DNA from: Streptomyces sp. H27-H1
GTDB lineage: Bacteria; Actinomycetota; Actinomycetes; Streptomycetales; Streptomycetaceae
Assembly (NCBI RefSeq): GCF_026627445.1
Contig: NZ_JAPNLJ010000008.1
Span: 62,001 to 126,000, forward strand
Length of the DNA stretch: 64,000 bases
Reading direction: 5' to 3'
Below are positions 44,183-52,155 of this stretch, in pieces. How positions within the stretch are numbered: the stretch's first letter is position 1; each line of letters starts with the position of its first letter. The notes beneath the pieces are model-generated. The model ran no database searches. It was not told where the DNA came from and saw only the letters and a program-made list of their open reading frames with translations. The position numbers and the translations under genes were made by a program.

Positions 44183-45688
44183 CTAGATCCCTGCCTTCGC
44201 GGAGGTTGCGGCCGGCGCGGAGCCGCGCAGGAACCGGAGGCTTGGCAGGACGCACACGGCGTAGCACAGGACGGCCGCGGACCCGGTCGCGAGGAGCGCG
44301 AGGACGCCGTCGCCGAGGAGCGGTTCCAGACCGAGGACCAAGGCCGTCATCACCACGCCGCCGAGGAAGGGCCAGGCGCAGGCGCGCGCCACGGTACCCA
44401 GCCCGACGCCGCCCCGGTGCAGGGCGACGAGGAACACCGGTACCACGACGGATCCGGCGACCAGGAGGTGGCCCTGGGCCACCCCCTCGATCCCGCCCGC
44501 GTCGGCGCCGGCCATCAGCACCGGGACGAGGACGACGAGCCACAGCCCCTGTACTCCGATCAGGGAACGGCGGCGGCCGATGGCCACGAGGCAGTCGTAG
44601 GCCAGTTCGCAGCCGATCCGGACCAGCCCGAGCCCCATCAGCCACGGCAGTGCGGCGGCGGCGGGCAGCCAGCGCTCCCCGTAGACGAGTTCGACGATGG
44701 GTCCGGCGAGGGCGGCCAGCAGGACGCAGAGCGGCACCGTGGCCGTCATCACCACGCCGAGGGCCCGGCCGAATCCGGCGGCCAGGGCTCCCGGCCCCCC
44801 TCCGGTGTCGCTGTCGGCCAGCCGGGAGAACCCGGCGAAGGAGACCCGGCGGGCCGCCTCGGAGATGATCCGTACGGGCCAGCCGGAGATGTTGAAGGCG
44901 AGCACGTAGAAGCCCAGGGCCAGCTGGTCGAGGGCCGAACCCACCACCATGGTGTCCACGTTGACGACACCGAGGGCGAGCATGCTGGCCCCGGCGAGCG
45001 GGAGCCCGAAGCGCAGCAGGGCCCGCGCCTGGTCCGGGTCCCAGCCGAACCGCAGGGTGCCGGGCGCGGCCAGGCAGCAGCCGATGAGCGCTGCCACGTT
45101 GCCGGCCACGGAGCCCCAGGCGAAGCTCATCGCGCCGAAGCCCTCGGTGGCCAGCAGCAGGGTCACGGCCGTGCTGAGGACGAAGTTGACGGCGTCGATG
45201 GCCATGCGCTTGCCCTGCGCGAACTCCCGGGTGAGGAAGCCGGCGGGCACCTGCGAGAGCCCGTCGAGGACCACGCACACGCACATCACCCGCAGCACGC
45301 CCGAGGCCTCGGGCGAGCCGAGGACCCGGGCCACCAGGGGAGCCGCCGCGAACAGGCCCGCGTACAGCAGGCAGCTCGAGACGGCGCTCAGGGTGAGGAC
45401 CGTCGGGGCGAAGCGGCGGGGGTCGCCCTCCCAGCGCACGATGGCGAGGGAGACCCCGAGCTCGTTCGCGGAGAGCAGGACCAGCAGGACCGTCTGGGCT
45501 ATCCCGTAGACACCCCAGGCCTCGGGACCGAGGAAGAAGCGGGCGAGGATGATGCCGGTGACGAAATTGCCCAGGCGCATGACCATCGTGTTGACCAGGC
45601 TCCACCGGGCGGCGGATCCCACCTTCCGTCCCAGCGACGGCGCCTCGGGCGGGTCCTGGGCGGCGGTGTCCGTGGCGGGGGCGGTCAC
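44183..45688 (-). CDS. Polysaccharide flippase (Wzx, MOP superfamily)
   Basis: 501 residues with about 12-14 membrane segments. The opening ARWSLVNTMVMRLGNFVTGIILARFFLGPEAWGVYGIA is the typical Wzx/MurJ-type start. It would flip the undecaprenyl-linked repeat unit across the membrane. The GTG start overlaps the stop of the Wzz gene (GTGA). It lies four bp before the beta-helix gene on the same strand. Confidence 0.9.
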   Translation of the reverse strand: MTAPATDTAAQDPPEAPSLGRKVGSAARWSLVNTMVMRLGNFVTGIILARFFLGPEAWGVYGIAQTVLLVLLSANELGVSLAIVRWEGDPRRFAPTVLTLSAVSSCLLYAGLFAAAPLVARVLGSPEASGVLRVMCVCVVLDGLSQVPAGFLTREFAQGKRMAIDAVNFVLSTAVTLLLATEGFGAMSFAWGSVAGNVAALIGCCLAAPGTLRFGWDPDQARALLRFGLPLAGASMLALGVVNVDTMVVGSALDQLALGFYVLAFNISGWPVRIISEAARRVSFAGFSRLADSDTGGGPGALAAGFGRALGVVMTATVPLCVLLAALAGPIVELVYGERWLPAAAALPWLMGLGLVRIGCELAYDCLVAIGRRRSLIGVQGLWLVVLVPVLMAGADAGGIEGVAQGHLLVAGSVVVPVFLVALHRGGVGLGTVARACAWPFLGGVVMTALVLGLEPLLGDGVLALLATGSAAVLCYAVCVLPSLRFLRGSAPAATSAKAGI

Positions 45689-46443
45689 GGCGATGCCTTG
45701 GAGCGGAAGGCGGACGCGGGCAGGACCGTGAGCGCCATGGTCGACGCGGGGTCGGCCGGCTCGCCGGAGTCGGCGGGATCGGGATCGGGGGTCCGCGGCG
45801 GGCCGGAGTCGCCCGGTACGGGCCTGCGCCGGCCGGGCTTGTCGGTTTTGCGGCGCCGGGCCTGGACGAAGAAGGTGGCCACCAGGCTGAGTACGAAGCC
45901 CAGCGCCGACGCCATGACGAGGTACTGGAGCCGGGTCTTCGTCTGAGCCTCCGGCTTCTGCGGCGGCACGATCGTGGCCATGCGGATCATCGCCTCCGGG
46001 GTCACCGCCTGCTGCGCCTGGAACTCCTCCAGCCGCTTCGCGGCGTAGGTGGTGAAGAGCTGGTCCGACTTCAGGACGGCGGCCGGGTCGGTCCCGGTGA
46101 CGCTCAGCCACATGAAGGGGCCCTGGGCGTTGTCGGCGATCTTCGCCTCGTACACGCCGCTGAGTCCCTGGGCCTTGAGGTCGGCCCGGGAATCGTCGGA
46201 GTTGAGGTTGCGGGCCAGTCCGTCGGCCATGCCCGTGAGCGAGGCCTGGGTGCTGAGGAAGGGGTTGCCGTCGAAGGCCACCGTGGCCTTCTTCGAGTTC
46301 AGGAGGGTCACCGTGCTCTGTGACACGTACTCCACCGGAACCAGCAGGTACACGCCGGTGACGAGCCCTGCCGTGAGCAGCAGCCCGGGCAGCAGCACGT
46401 ACCAGCGCCTGCGCATGACCCGCCAGATCTCCGCGAGATCCAT
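45685..46443 (-). CDS. Wzz-like chain-length determinant protein
   Basis: 252 residues from ATG with GGGGGAAA upstream. Topology: EIWRVMRRRWYVLLPGLLLTAGLVTGVYLLV membrane segment, external domain (residues 40-165), LQYLVMASALGFVLSLVATFF second segment, then a cytoplasmic Pro/Arg-rich tail of about 60 residues. This is the third Wzz domain in the locus. No Walker motifs, hence no kinase. Coupled to the flippase gene by a GTGA overlap. Confidence 0.85.
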   Translation of the reverse strand: MDLAEIWRVMRRRWYVLLPGLLLTAGLVTGVYLLVPVEYVSQSTVTLLNSKKATVAFDGNPFLSTQASLTGMADGLARNLNSDDSRADLKAQGLSGVYEAKIADNAQGPFMWLSVTGTDPAAVLKSDQLFTTYAAKRLEEFQAQQAVTPEAMIRMATIVPPQKPEAQTKTRLQYLVMASALGFVLSLVATFFVQARRRKTDKPGRRRPVPGDSGPPRTPDPDPADSGEPADPASTMALTVLPASAFRSKASP

Positions 46444-46507
46444 GGTCTTTCCCCCTCGCGGCGGCGTCGTGTCACGCACGCGCCGCCGCCCTGTGTCATT
46501 GCGGTGA

Positions 46508-47623
46508 TTACGGTCGTGGGACGAGGTCGGTGGGCCGCGGCCGGGTCGCCGCGCTCCCGCCCTCCAGCAGCACCCGGGCGATGCGCTCGCTGGCGCGGCC
46601 GTCCCACAGTTCGGGACAGCGTGGCGCGGGAGGATCGTCGAGCACCCGGTGCACCGTGGCGGTGATGCGGTCCGGGTCGGTGCCCGCCAGGACGTTGGTG
46701 CCCTGTTCGACGGTGATCGGGCGCTCGGTGTTCTCCCGGAGGGTCACACAGGGCACGCCGAGGGCGGTGGTCTCCTCCTGTACGCCCCCGGAGTCGGTGA
46801 GCACCACCCGGGCGGAGTCCTGCAAGGCGATGAAATCGAGGTATCCGGCGGCCGGCACCAGTCGGATCCCGCCGGGTACGCCGATCTCGGCCAGCCGCTC
46901 GGCGGCCCGCGGGTGCACGGGCAGCAGCAGCGGGCAGCGCCCCGCGATCTCGCCCAGCGCCTTCAGCAAGCCGCGCAGGGCGCCCGGATCGTCCACATTG
47001 GCCGGCCGGTGCAGGGTGACCAGCCCGTACCCGCCGCGGGTGAGCCCGTAGCGGTCGAGGACGTCGGAGCGCCGCGCCCGGTCCAGGTTGGCGAGCAGGG
47101 TGTCGATCATGACGTTGCCGACGACGTGGATCTGGTCCTCCCGATACCCCTCCGACCGCAGGTTCGCGGCGGCGTCGGGGGAGGGGGCCAGCAGGTAGTC
47201 GCTGATCCGGTCGGTGGCGACCCGGTTGACCTCCTCGGGCATGCTCCAGTCCCGGCTGCGCAGACCCGCCTCCACGTGGGCCAGCAGCGGGCCGGCCTTC
47301 GCGGTGACCAGGGCGCAGGCGAGGGTGGAGTTGATGTCCCCGACCACGACGACCGCGTCCGGCTCCAGCTCTTCGAGCAGCGGCTCGAAGGCTTCCATCA
47401 CCCGGCCGGTCTGCCGGGCGTGGGTGCCGGACCCGGCACCCAGGTACCGGTCGGGGGAGCGGATGCCGAGGTCGCGGAAGAAGACGTCGTTCATGGACTC
47501 GTCGTAATGCTGGCCGGTGTGGACGAGCACGACCTCGGCGCCGTGATGCTCCAGGGCGTCCATCACCGGTTTGATCTTCATGTAGTTGGGCCGGGCCCCG
47601 GCCACGCAGATGATTCTGGTCAT
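46508..47623 (-). CDS. wecB: UDP-N-acetylglucosamine 2-epimerase (non-hydrolysing)
   Basis: 371 residues, full length for the family. VAGARPNYMKIKPVMDAL start, VLVHTGQHYDESM, HVEAGLRSRDWSMPEEVNR, TLHRPANVDD and DSGGVQEETTALGVPCVTLRENTERP all match the GT-B-fold epimerase that converts UDP-GlcNAc to UDP-ManNAc. The next gene upstream on this strand, separated by 4 bp, is a UDP-HexNAc 6-dehydrogenase, so UDP-ManNAcA is the expected product. A WbpI-type role on the diacetamido-uronate is the alternative. Confidence 0.93.
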   Translation of the reverse strand: MTRIICVAGARPNYMKIKPVMDALEHHGAEVVLVHTGQHYDESMNDVFFRDLGIRSPDRYLGAGSGTHARQTGRVMEAFEPLLEELEPDAVVVVGDINSTLACALVTAKAGPLLAHVEAGLRSRDWSMPEEVNRVATDRISDYLLAPSPDAAANLRSEGYREDQIHVVGNVMIDTLLANLDRARRSDVLDRYGLTRGGYGLVTLHRPANVDDPGALRGLLKALGEIAGRCPLLLPVHPRAAERLAEIGVPGGIRLVPAAGYLDFIALQDSARVVLTDSGGVQEETTALGVPCVTLRENTERPITVEQGTNVLAGTDPDRITATVHRVLDDPPAPRCPELWDGRASERIARVLLEGGSAATRPRPTDLVPRP

Positions 47624-47627
47624 GGGG

Positions 47628-48884
47628 TCAGAGCACCTCCACCGTGGGTCCCGACAGCCGGTTGCGGCAGTCGAGGATCAGCGAGGCGTGCTCGGCGATC
47701 ATCGGGTAGTCGAAGGAGTCGTGGTCGGTGAGCAGGACGACCACGTCGGCGGCGGCCAGCTCCTTGCGGGTGGGTTCCACCCGCGAGAGGCGGGCGTCCA
47801 CCTTGATGCTCTCCACCACATGGGGGTCGGCCGCACGAACCTTGGCGCCCATGTCCAGCAGCAGCTGGGAGACGCGTACCGCCGGGGACTCCCGGGCGTC
47901 GCCGGTGTTCTTCTTGTACGCCAGTCCCAGGAGCAGGATCCGGGAGCCGTTGACCGAGCGGCGCTTGGAGTTGAGCGCGTCCATGACGCGGCGCGCCACG
48001 TACTCGGGCATGTGGTTGTTGATGTCGTTGGCCAGTTCGACGAACCGGAAGTTCTGCCCGAGCTCGCGCTGCACCCGCCACGACAGGTACGAGGGGTCGA
48101 TGGGCAGGCAGTGTCCGCCGACGCCGGGGCCCGGGGTGAACTTCATGAAGCCGAACGGCTTGCTGGCCGCGGCCTCGATGGTCTGCCACACGTCGATGTC
48201 GAGGTGGCGGGCGAACATGGCTATCTCGTTGACCAGGGCGATGTTCACGTGCCGGAAGGTGTTCTCCAGCAGCTTCGCCAGCTCGGCCTCCTTGGGGGAG
48301 CGCACCGGCACGGTCGTGTCGACGAGGCCCGCGTAGAAGGTCTCCACGGCCTTGAGCGAGACGGCGTTGACGCCGGAGACCACCTTCGGCGTCTGCTGGA
48401 AACCCCATACCTTGTTGCCGGGATCGATGCGCTCCGGGCTGTAGCCCAGGTGGAAGTCCACGCCGGCCGTCAGGCCCGAACCGTCCTCCAGGATCGGGCC
48501 GAACAGCTCCTCGGTGGTGCCCGGGTAGGTGGTCGACTCCAGTACCACGGTGGCGCCCGGCCGCAGGAAGCGGGCCAGGGTGTGCGCGGACTCCTCGATG
48601 CAGCGCAGGTCGGGGGCACCGTCCTGCAGGGGGGTCGGGACCGTGACGACCGCGACGTCGAAGCCGCCGCAGTCACGGGCGAGGTCACTGGCCTGGTACG
48701 TGCCCAGCTCCAGGGCCCGGCTCAGCCGTTCGGAGGAGACGTCCTCCACGTACGACTCGCCGGCGGCGAGGCTCTTGACCCGCCGTACGTCCACGTCGTA
48801 ACCGACCACTTGGTGTCCGACCTCGGCGGCCCTGATGGCCAGCGGAAGGCCGACGTATCCCTGTCCCACGACGACGACGCGCAT
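47628..48884 (-). CDS. UDP-HexNAc 6-dehydrogenase (WecC/WbpA-like)
   Basis: 418 residues. Rossmann start VVVVGQGYVGLPLAIRAAEVGHQVVGYD, VVLESTTYPGTTEE, GYSPERIDPGN, AKLLENTFRHVNIALVNE, and the catalytic cysteine in GPGVGGHCLPIDPSYL. This is the UDP-ManNAc/GlcNAc branch of nucleotide-sugar dehydrogenases (four-electron oxidation to the uronate). It begins in TGATG overlap with the WecG-like gene and is followed 4 bp later by the 2-epimerase, as in ECA and capsule loci. Confidence 0.92.
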   Translation of the reverse strand: MRVVVVGQGYVGLPLAIRAAEVGHQVVGYDVDVRRVKSLAAGESYVEDVSSERLSRALELGTYQASDLARDCGGFDVAVVTVPTPLQDGAPDLRCIEESAHTLARFLRPGATVVLESTTYPGTTEELFGPILEDGSGLTAGVDFHLGYSPERIDPGNKVWGFQQTPKVVSGVNAVSLKAVETFYAGLVDTTVPVRSPKEAELAKLLENTFRHVNIALVNEIAMFARHLDIDVWQTIEAAASKPFGFMKFTPGPGVGGHCLPIDPSYLSWRVQRELGQNFRFVELANDINNHMPEYVARRVMDALNSKRRSVNGSRILLLGLAYKKNTGDARESPAVRVSQLLLDMGAKVRAADPHVVESIKVDARLSRVEPTRKELAAADVVVLLTDHDSFDYPMIAEHASLILDCRNRLSGPTVEVL

Positions 48885-49654
48885 CAGTGACTCCTGTTCG
48901 CGGAACCGGCAGACGGTGTACGGCGGATGAGCTCCCGGACCGTCATGAGGAGAAAGGCAGCGTTGGTGGTGAGGTAGCGCTTGCCCAGGCGGCGCGGTTC
49001 CTGGAGGGTCCGGTAGAACCATTCGAGCCCCATCCGCTGCCAGATCAGGGGGGCGCGCTTGGTGATGCCGGCCAGGATGTCGAAGGACCCGCCGACGCCG
49101 TGCACCACATGGGCGCCGGTGCGCTTGCCGTAGCCGGCGGTGAAGATCTCCTTCTTGGGCGAGGTCATGCCGAGGAACAGCATCCGGGCCCCGCTGGCGG
49201 CCACCGCGTCGGCGACCGGGCCCTGTTCGGAGTCCTCGAAGTAGCCGTTGCGGCTGCCGGCCACGCGCAGTGCGGGGAACCGCTCGGCGATCCGGTCGAG
49301 CATCAGATCCATTACGTCCTGCCGCGCGCCGAGCAGGTAGACGGGGACCTCGGCGGTTTCCGCCGCGGCGAGCAGCCGCATGAACAGGTCGATTCCCGCG
49401 ACCCGTTCGGGCAGCCGGACCCCCAGGATGCGGCCCGCCCACACCACGGCCTGGCCGTCGGCCAGGACGAGGTCGCAGCCGGCGACCGCCGCGGCGAGGC
49501 GGGGGTCGCGGCGCATGTTGACCAGCTTGGCGGCATTGACCATGCCGATCTCGATCTGTTCACCGCGCTGTGCGGCGTCGAGGCAGCGCCGGACGGTCTC
49601 GTCCATGGTCAGGGGGTCGAGCGCCACTCCGAAGAGGGACTGTCTGTGATTCAT
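48884..49654 (-). CDS. WecG/TagA/CpsF-family glycosyltransferase
   Basis: 256 residues (GT26). IEIGMVNAAKLVNMRRDP, DLVLADGQAVVWAGRILG, VYLLGARQDV, MLFLGMTSPKKE, GVGGSFDILAG and EWFYRTLQEPRRLGKRY are all family blocks. WecG adds ManNAcA, and TagA adds ManNAc, to undecaprenyl-PP-GlcNAc. Its overlap with the UDP-sugar dehydrogenase gene and the nearby 2-epimerase gene point to ManNAcA or a derivative as donor sugar. ATGA overlap with the upstream gene. Confidence 0.92.
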   Translation of the reverse strand: MNHRQSLFGVALDPLTMDETVRRCLDAAQRGEQIEIGMVNAAKLVNMRRDPRLAAAVAGCDLVLADGQAVVWAGRILGVRLPERVAGIDLFMRLLAAAETAEVPVYLLGARQDVMDLMLDRIAERFPALRVAGSRNGYFEDSEQGPVADAVAASGARMLFLGMTSPKKEIFTAGYGKRTGAHVVHGVGGSFDILAGITKRAPLIWQRMGLEWFYRTLQEPRRLGKRYLTTNAAFLLMTVRELIRRTPSAGSANRSH

Positions 49655-50820
49655 CTCCCGAGCCCCCCGAGCCAGGCATGGAGCAGCCAGCCGAACTCGT
49701 AGGGCCTGCACTCGCGGTCCACCGCCAAGGGGCGGAAGATCCGGTCGAGCGGCGCGAGGCGGGCCCGCGGGGCCACCCGGGTGGTGAGCCCGCGGGCGGC
49801 GCGCACCGCCTTGGCGGGGTCGCCGCGGTGGACCTTGCGCCAGGTGACCCCGTACTCCTCGCGGATCATGGGCTCGCGCGGGCTGCCGTCGGGCCCGCTG
49901 ATCTCGGGCACCTCCGTCATCCAGCGCAGACCCCTGCGGATCTCCGCGCCGAAGTCGGTGCCGCCCGCTTCGGCCAGGTCGAAGAGGGCGGTCGGGGCCA
50001 TGGCGTGCTGGTGCACGCTGTAGACGGGGTAGCCCTCCACCACACCGCCCGTGCGGGCGTCGTAGTGCCACCACCACTGTCCGCCGTCCCCCTGCAGGGC
50101 GCAGATCCGGGCGGCGCAGGCGTCGGCGGCCGCGAGGGCCCGCTGGTCCGGGGCGCTCGCGTGCAGCCGGGCCAGCGCCTGGAGCGGATAGGTCTGGTCG
50201 GCGAAGCAGGCCACGTGGGAGCGGTACCCGGGGACCAGCCCCGGCCCGGTGGCGTGCGCGAACAGCGGGCCGTCCCCGGCCCTGGCCGCCAGCAGGCGGT
50301 CGCGGGCGGCCGCGAGCCGGTACTCGACGTCCACCGAGCCGCGGGCGGCGGTGAGGGCGGAGAGCACCCAGGCGGCTTCCACGGTGTACTGCGGCCGTCC
50401 GGGGACGTCCAGTTCGGCCACCCTGGCCACGGCGTCCGCGACCTTGGGGTGGCCGGTTTCGGCGGCGGCCCAGGCGATGAGCGCGGCGTCGCCGAGGTTC
50501 ACCACCGCGGGCAGCCGTTCCACCAGGAGCGCCGTGAACTCCCCGGCCGTGCGGCCGCCGAAGAGGGCGCGCTGTCGCTCCTCGGGGAGGAACCGGGCTC
50601 CCAGCGCGGTGATGGCCGCGTACCGGGTACTGGTCCCGCGCCGCTCCACCCGCCGGACGCCGTCGGGAGACACGGTCCCCACCCGGGTGAAGACGAAGGT
50701 CTCCGCACCCGGCAGGTACATCTGCGGCAGCCCCGCCTCGGCCAGCGCGAGCAGTCGCTCGGCGAGGGCGTGCAACGACGGGTCCTCATGGACCAGTGCG
50801 TCTAATCGTGTGCTGGTCAC
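49651..50820 (-). CDS. Unrecognised protein of the polysaccharide locus, possible alpha/alpha-toroid
   Basis: 389 residues, no signal peptide or membrane segment. It is mostly helical, with aromatic motifs spaced as in six-hairpin glycosidases or toroid epimerases: AAWVLSALTAARGSVDVEYRLAAARDRLL, GYRSHVACFADQTYPLQALARL, GDGGQWWWHYDARTGGVVEGYP, YSVHQHAMAPTALFDLAEAGG and a final RPYEFGWLLHAWL. The histidines and aromatic residues in WWWHYD and SVHQHAM may form an active site. GTG start; it is the first gene of the minus-strand operon, with an ATGA overlap into the WecG gene, so it probably acts in the same pathway. I cannot name a family. Confidence 0.75.
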   Translation of the reverse strand: MTSTRLDALVHEDPSLHALAERLLALAEAGLPQMYLPGAETFVFTRVGTVSPDGVRRVERRGTSTRYAAITALGARFLPEERQRALFGGRTAGEFTALLVERLPAVVNLGDAALIAWAAAETGHPKVADAVARVAELDVPGRPQYTVEAAWVLSALTAARGSVDVEYRLAAARDRLLAARAGDGPLFAHATGPGLVPGYRSHVACFADQTYPLQALARLHASAPDQRALAAADACAARICALQGDGGQWWWHYDARTGGVVEGYPVYSVHQHAMAPTALFDLAEAGGTDFGAEIRRGLRWMTEVPEISGPDGSPREPMIREEYGVTWRKVHRGDPAKAVRAARGLTTRVAPRARLAPLDRIFRPLAVDRECRPYEFGWLLHAWLGGLGR

Positions 50821-51260
50821 GGGGTCCCCACCCCGGTTCCCTGCGTGTGGTGCCCACCCCGTATGTCCGAGCTGTGATCGTACGGCTCCAACACACCTAC
50901 CCCCTCTGAATCGTTCCTAGGACAGACCTGGCGGTCGTCGTTCGGCGGAGGGGAGCGCGCATGACGCAGCGCGTGCCCACGGTGTGATCCCCCCGATGGC
51001 ACGAGCTCTCCGGGACCGTCGACTGGATCCCCCTCCAGCGAAGTCCCGGCCCGGAGCGCGCGCGAACGGCTGCGGCGGAGGGGCACGTAGTCGCGTGCCG
51101 GCCGTCACCTTGTTCGCGATTGCTCTCGTCGTGTACAACCCCCCACGGAACACAGCCTGTTGCCTGCTCAGATCCCGTGTACAGGGACAAGGTATGCCCA
51201 AGGATGTTCATTGATTGTGGTTTTGGGGAAATGCGATTGACCCAAAATGCCGACGTTGCG
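50821..51260. other. Gene-free stretch carrying the promoter of the minus-strand polysaccharide operon
   Basis: No frame with good codon use on either strand. The part at 51205-51255 is AT-rich (GTGGTTTTGGGGAAATGCG) next to the stop of the WbpD-like gene. The operon promoter should lie within the 100-300 bp before 50820, but no consensus pair stands out. Confidence 0.4.
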
Positions 51261-51860
51261 TCAGGCGCGCTCGGCCAGGGTTCCGTCGGTCTCCTCGTGC
51301 AGGGCGCCGGTGCGCGGACACTCCCACACGCCGGGCTCGCCGTCGCGTTCCACCAGGCGAACTCCGGCCCGGCCCACCCAGCCGATGCGCCGGGCCGGCA
51401 CCCCGGCCACGAGCGCGAAGTCCGCTACGTCCCGGGACACGACCGCGCCGGCCGCGACCAGCGCCCACCGGCCGATACGGACCCCCGCGACGCACACCGA
51501 CCGGGCCCCCAGGGAGGCGCCCTCGGCCACCACGACCCCGGCCGCCTCCCAGTCGCCGCCGCGCTTCTGCCGGCCGTCGGGATCGACTGCCCGCGGGTAG
51601 AAGTCGTTGGTGAGCACCGCGGCCGGGCCGATGAACACCCCGTCGCCGAGTTCGGCGGGCTCGTAGACCAGCGCGTAGTTCTGCAGTTTGACGTTGTCCC
51701 CGATCCGTACGCCGGGACCGACGTACGCCCCGCGTCCCACGATGCAGTCGCGGCCGAGCCTGGCGTCCTCCCGTACCTGCGCCAGATCCCAGATCGTGGT
51801 CCCCTCGCCGAGCTCGGCCGTCTCGTCGACCTGGGAGGAAGGTTGAATTCGGACACTCAC
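51261..51860 (-). CDS. WbpD-like hexapeptide-repeat N-acetyltransferase
   Basis: 199 residues. An unbroken left-handed beta-helix: VDETAELGEGTTIWDLAQVR, CIVGRGAYVGPGVRIGDNVK, LQNYALVYEPAELGDGVFIGPAAVLTND, then the closing VAAGAVVSRDVADFALVAGVPARRIGWV. The order and wording match WbpD, which acetylates the 3-amino group of UDP-GlcNAc(3N)A. Together with the WbpB-, WbpE-, WbpA- and WbpI-like genes in this locus the full diacetamido-uronate pathway could be encoded. Separate transcript from the operon downstream, 440 bp away. The C-terminal 35 residues are a polar extension. Confidence 0.85.
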   Translation of the reverse strand: MSVRIQPSSQVDETAELGEGTTIWDLAQVREDARLGRDCIVGRGAYVGPGVRIGDNVKLQNYALVYEPAELGDGVFIGPAAVLTNDFYPRAVDPDGRQKRGGDWEAAGVVVAEGASLGARSVCVAGVRIGRWALVAAGAVVSRDVADFALVAGVPARRIGWVGRAGVRLVERDGEPGVWECPRTGALHEETDGTLAERA

Positions 51861-52016
51861 GGGGCGGTCCCCTTACGGCTCGCGAGGCATTCGGATGTAC
51901 GTCGCATTGAGGTACGGAGGGAGCATATGCGGCATCGGTCCGACCCACCCCGGAGATCAACCGACTGTTCACGCAGTGGACTTGGTGACGCGGCGGCCGG
52001 GTCGGCGGTCCGGGCG

Positions 52017-52057
52017 GCTTAAGGTCGTCCGATCGCTTCCTTAAGCGGACCCTAAGG
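52017..52057 (+). promoter_or_regulatory. Paired CTTAAG palindromes in the chitinase upstream region
   Basis: GCTTAAG (52017-52023) and CTTAAGC (52040-52046) form an inverted pair, and CCTTA/TAAGG (52039-52043, 52053-52057) a second overlapping one. They lie about 100-140 bp before the chitinase start. They differ from the classical chitinase promoter direct repeat and from the DasR site. The rest of 51861-52155 shows no gene. Confidence 0.35.
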
Positions 52058-52155
52058 TTCGCGGCCACCACCCCGAATCGATCAAATGTCCGTTTCTGGG
52101 CGGCTAGCGTGCTGCCGCACCCCGAACTCCCCGGCAACACAGAGGCAGGCACGCG

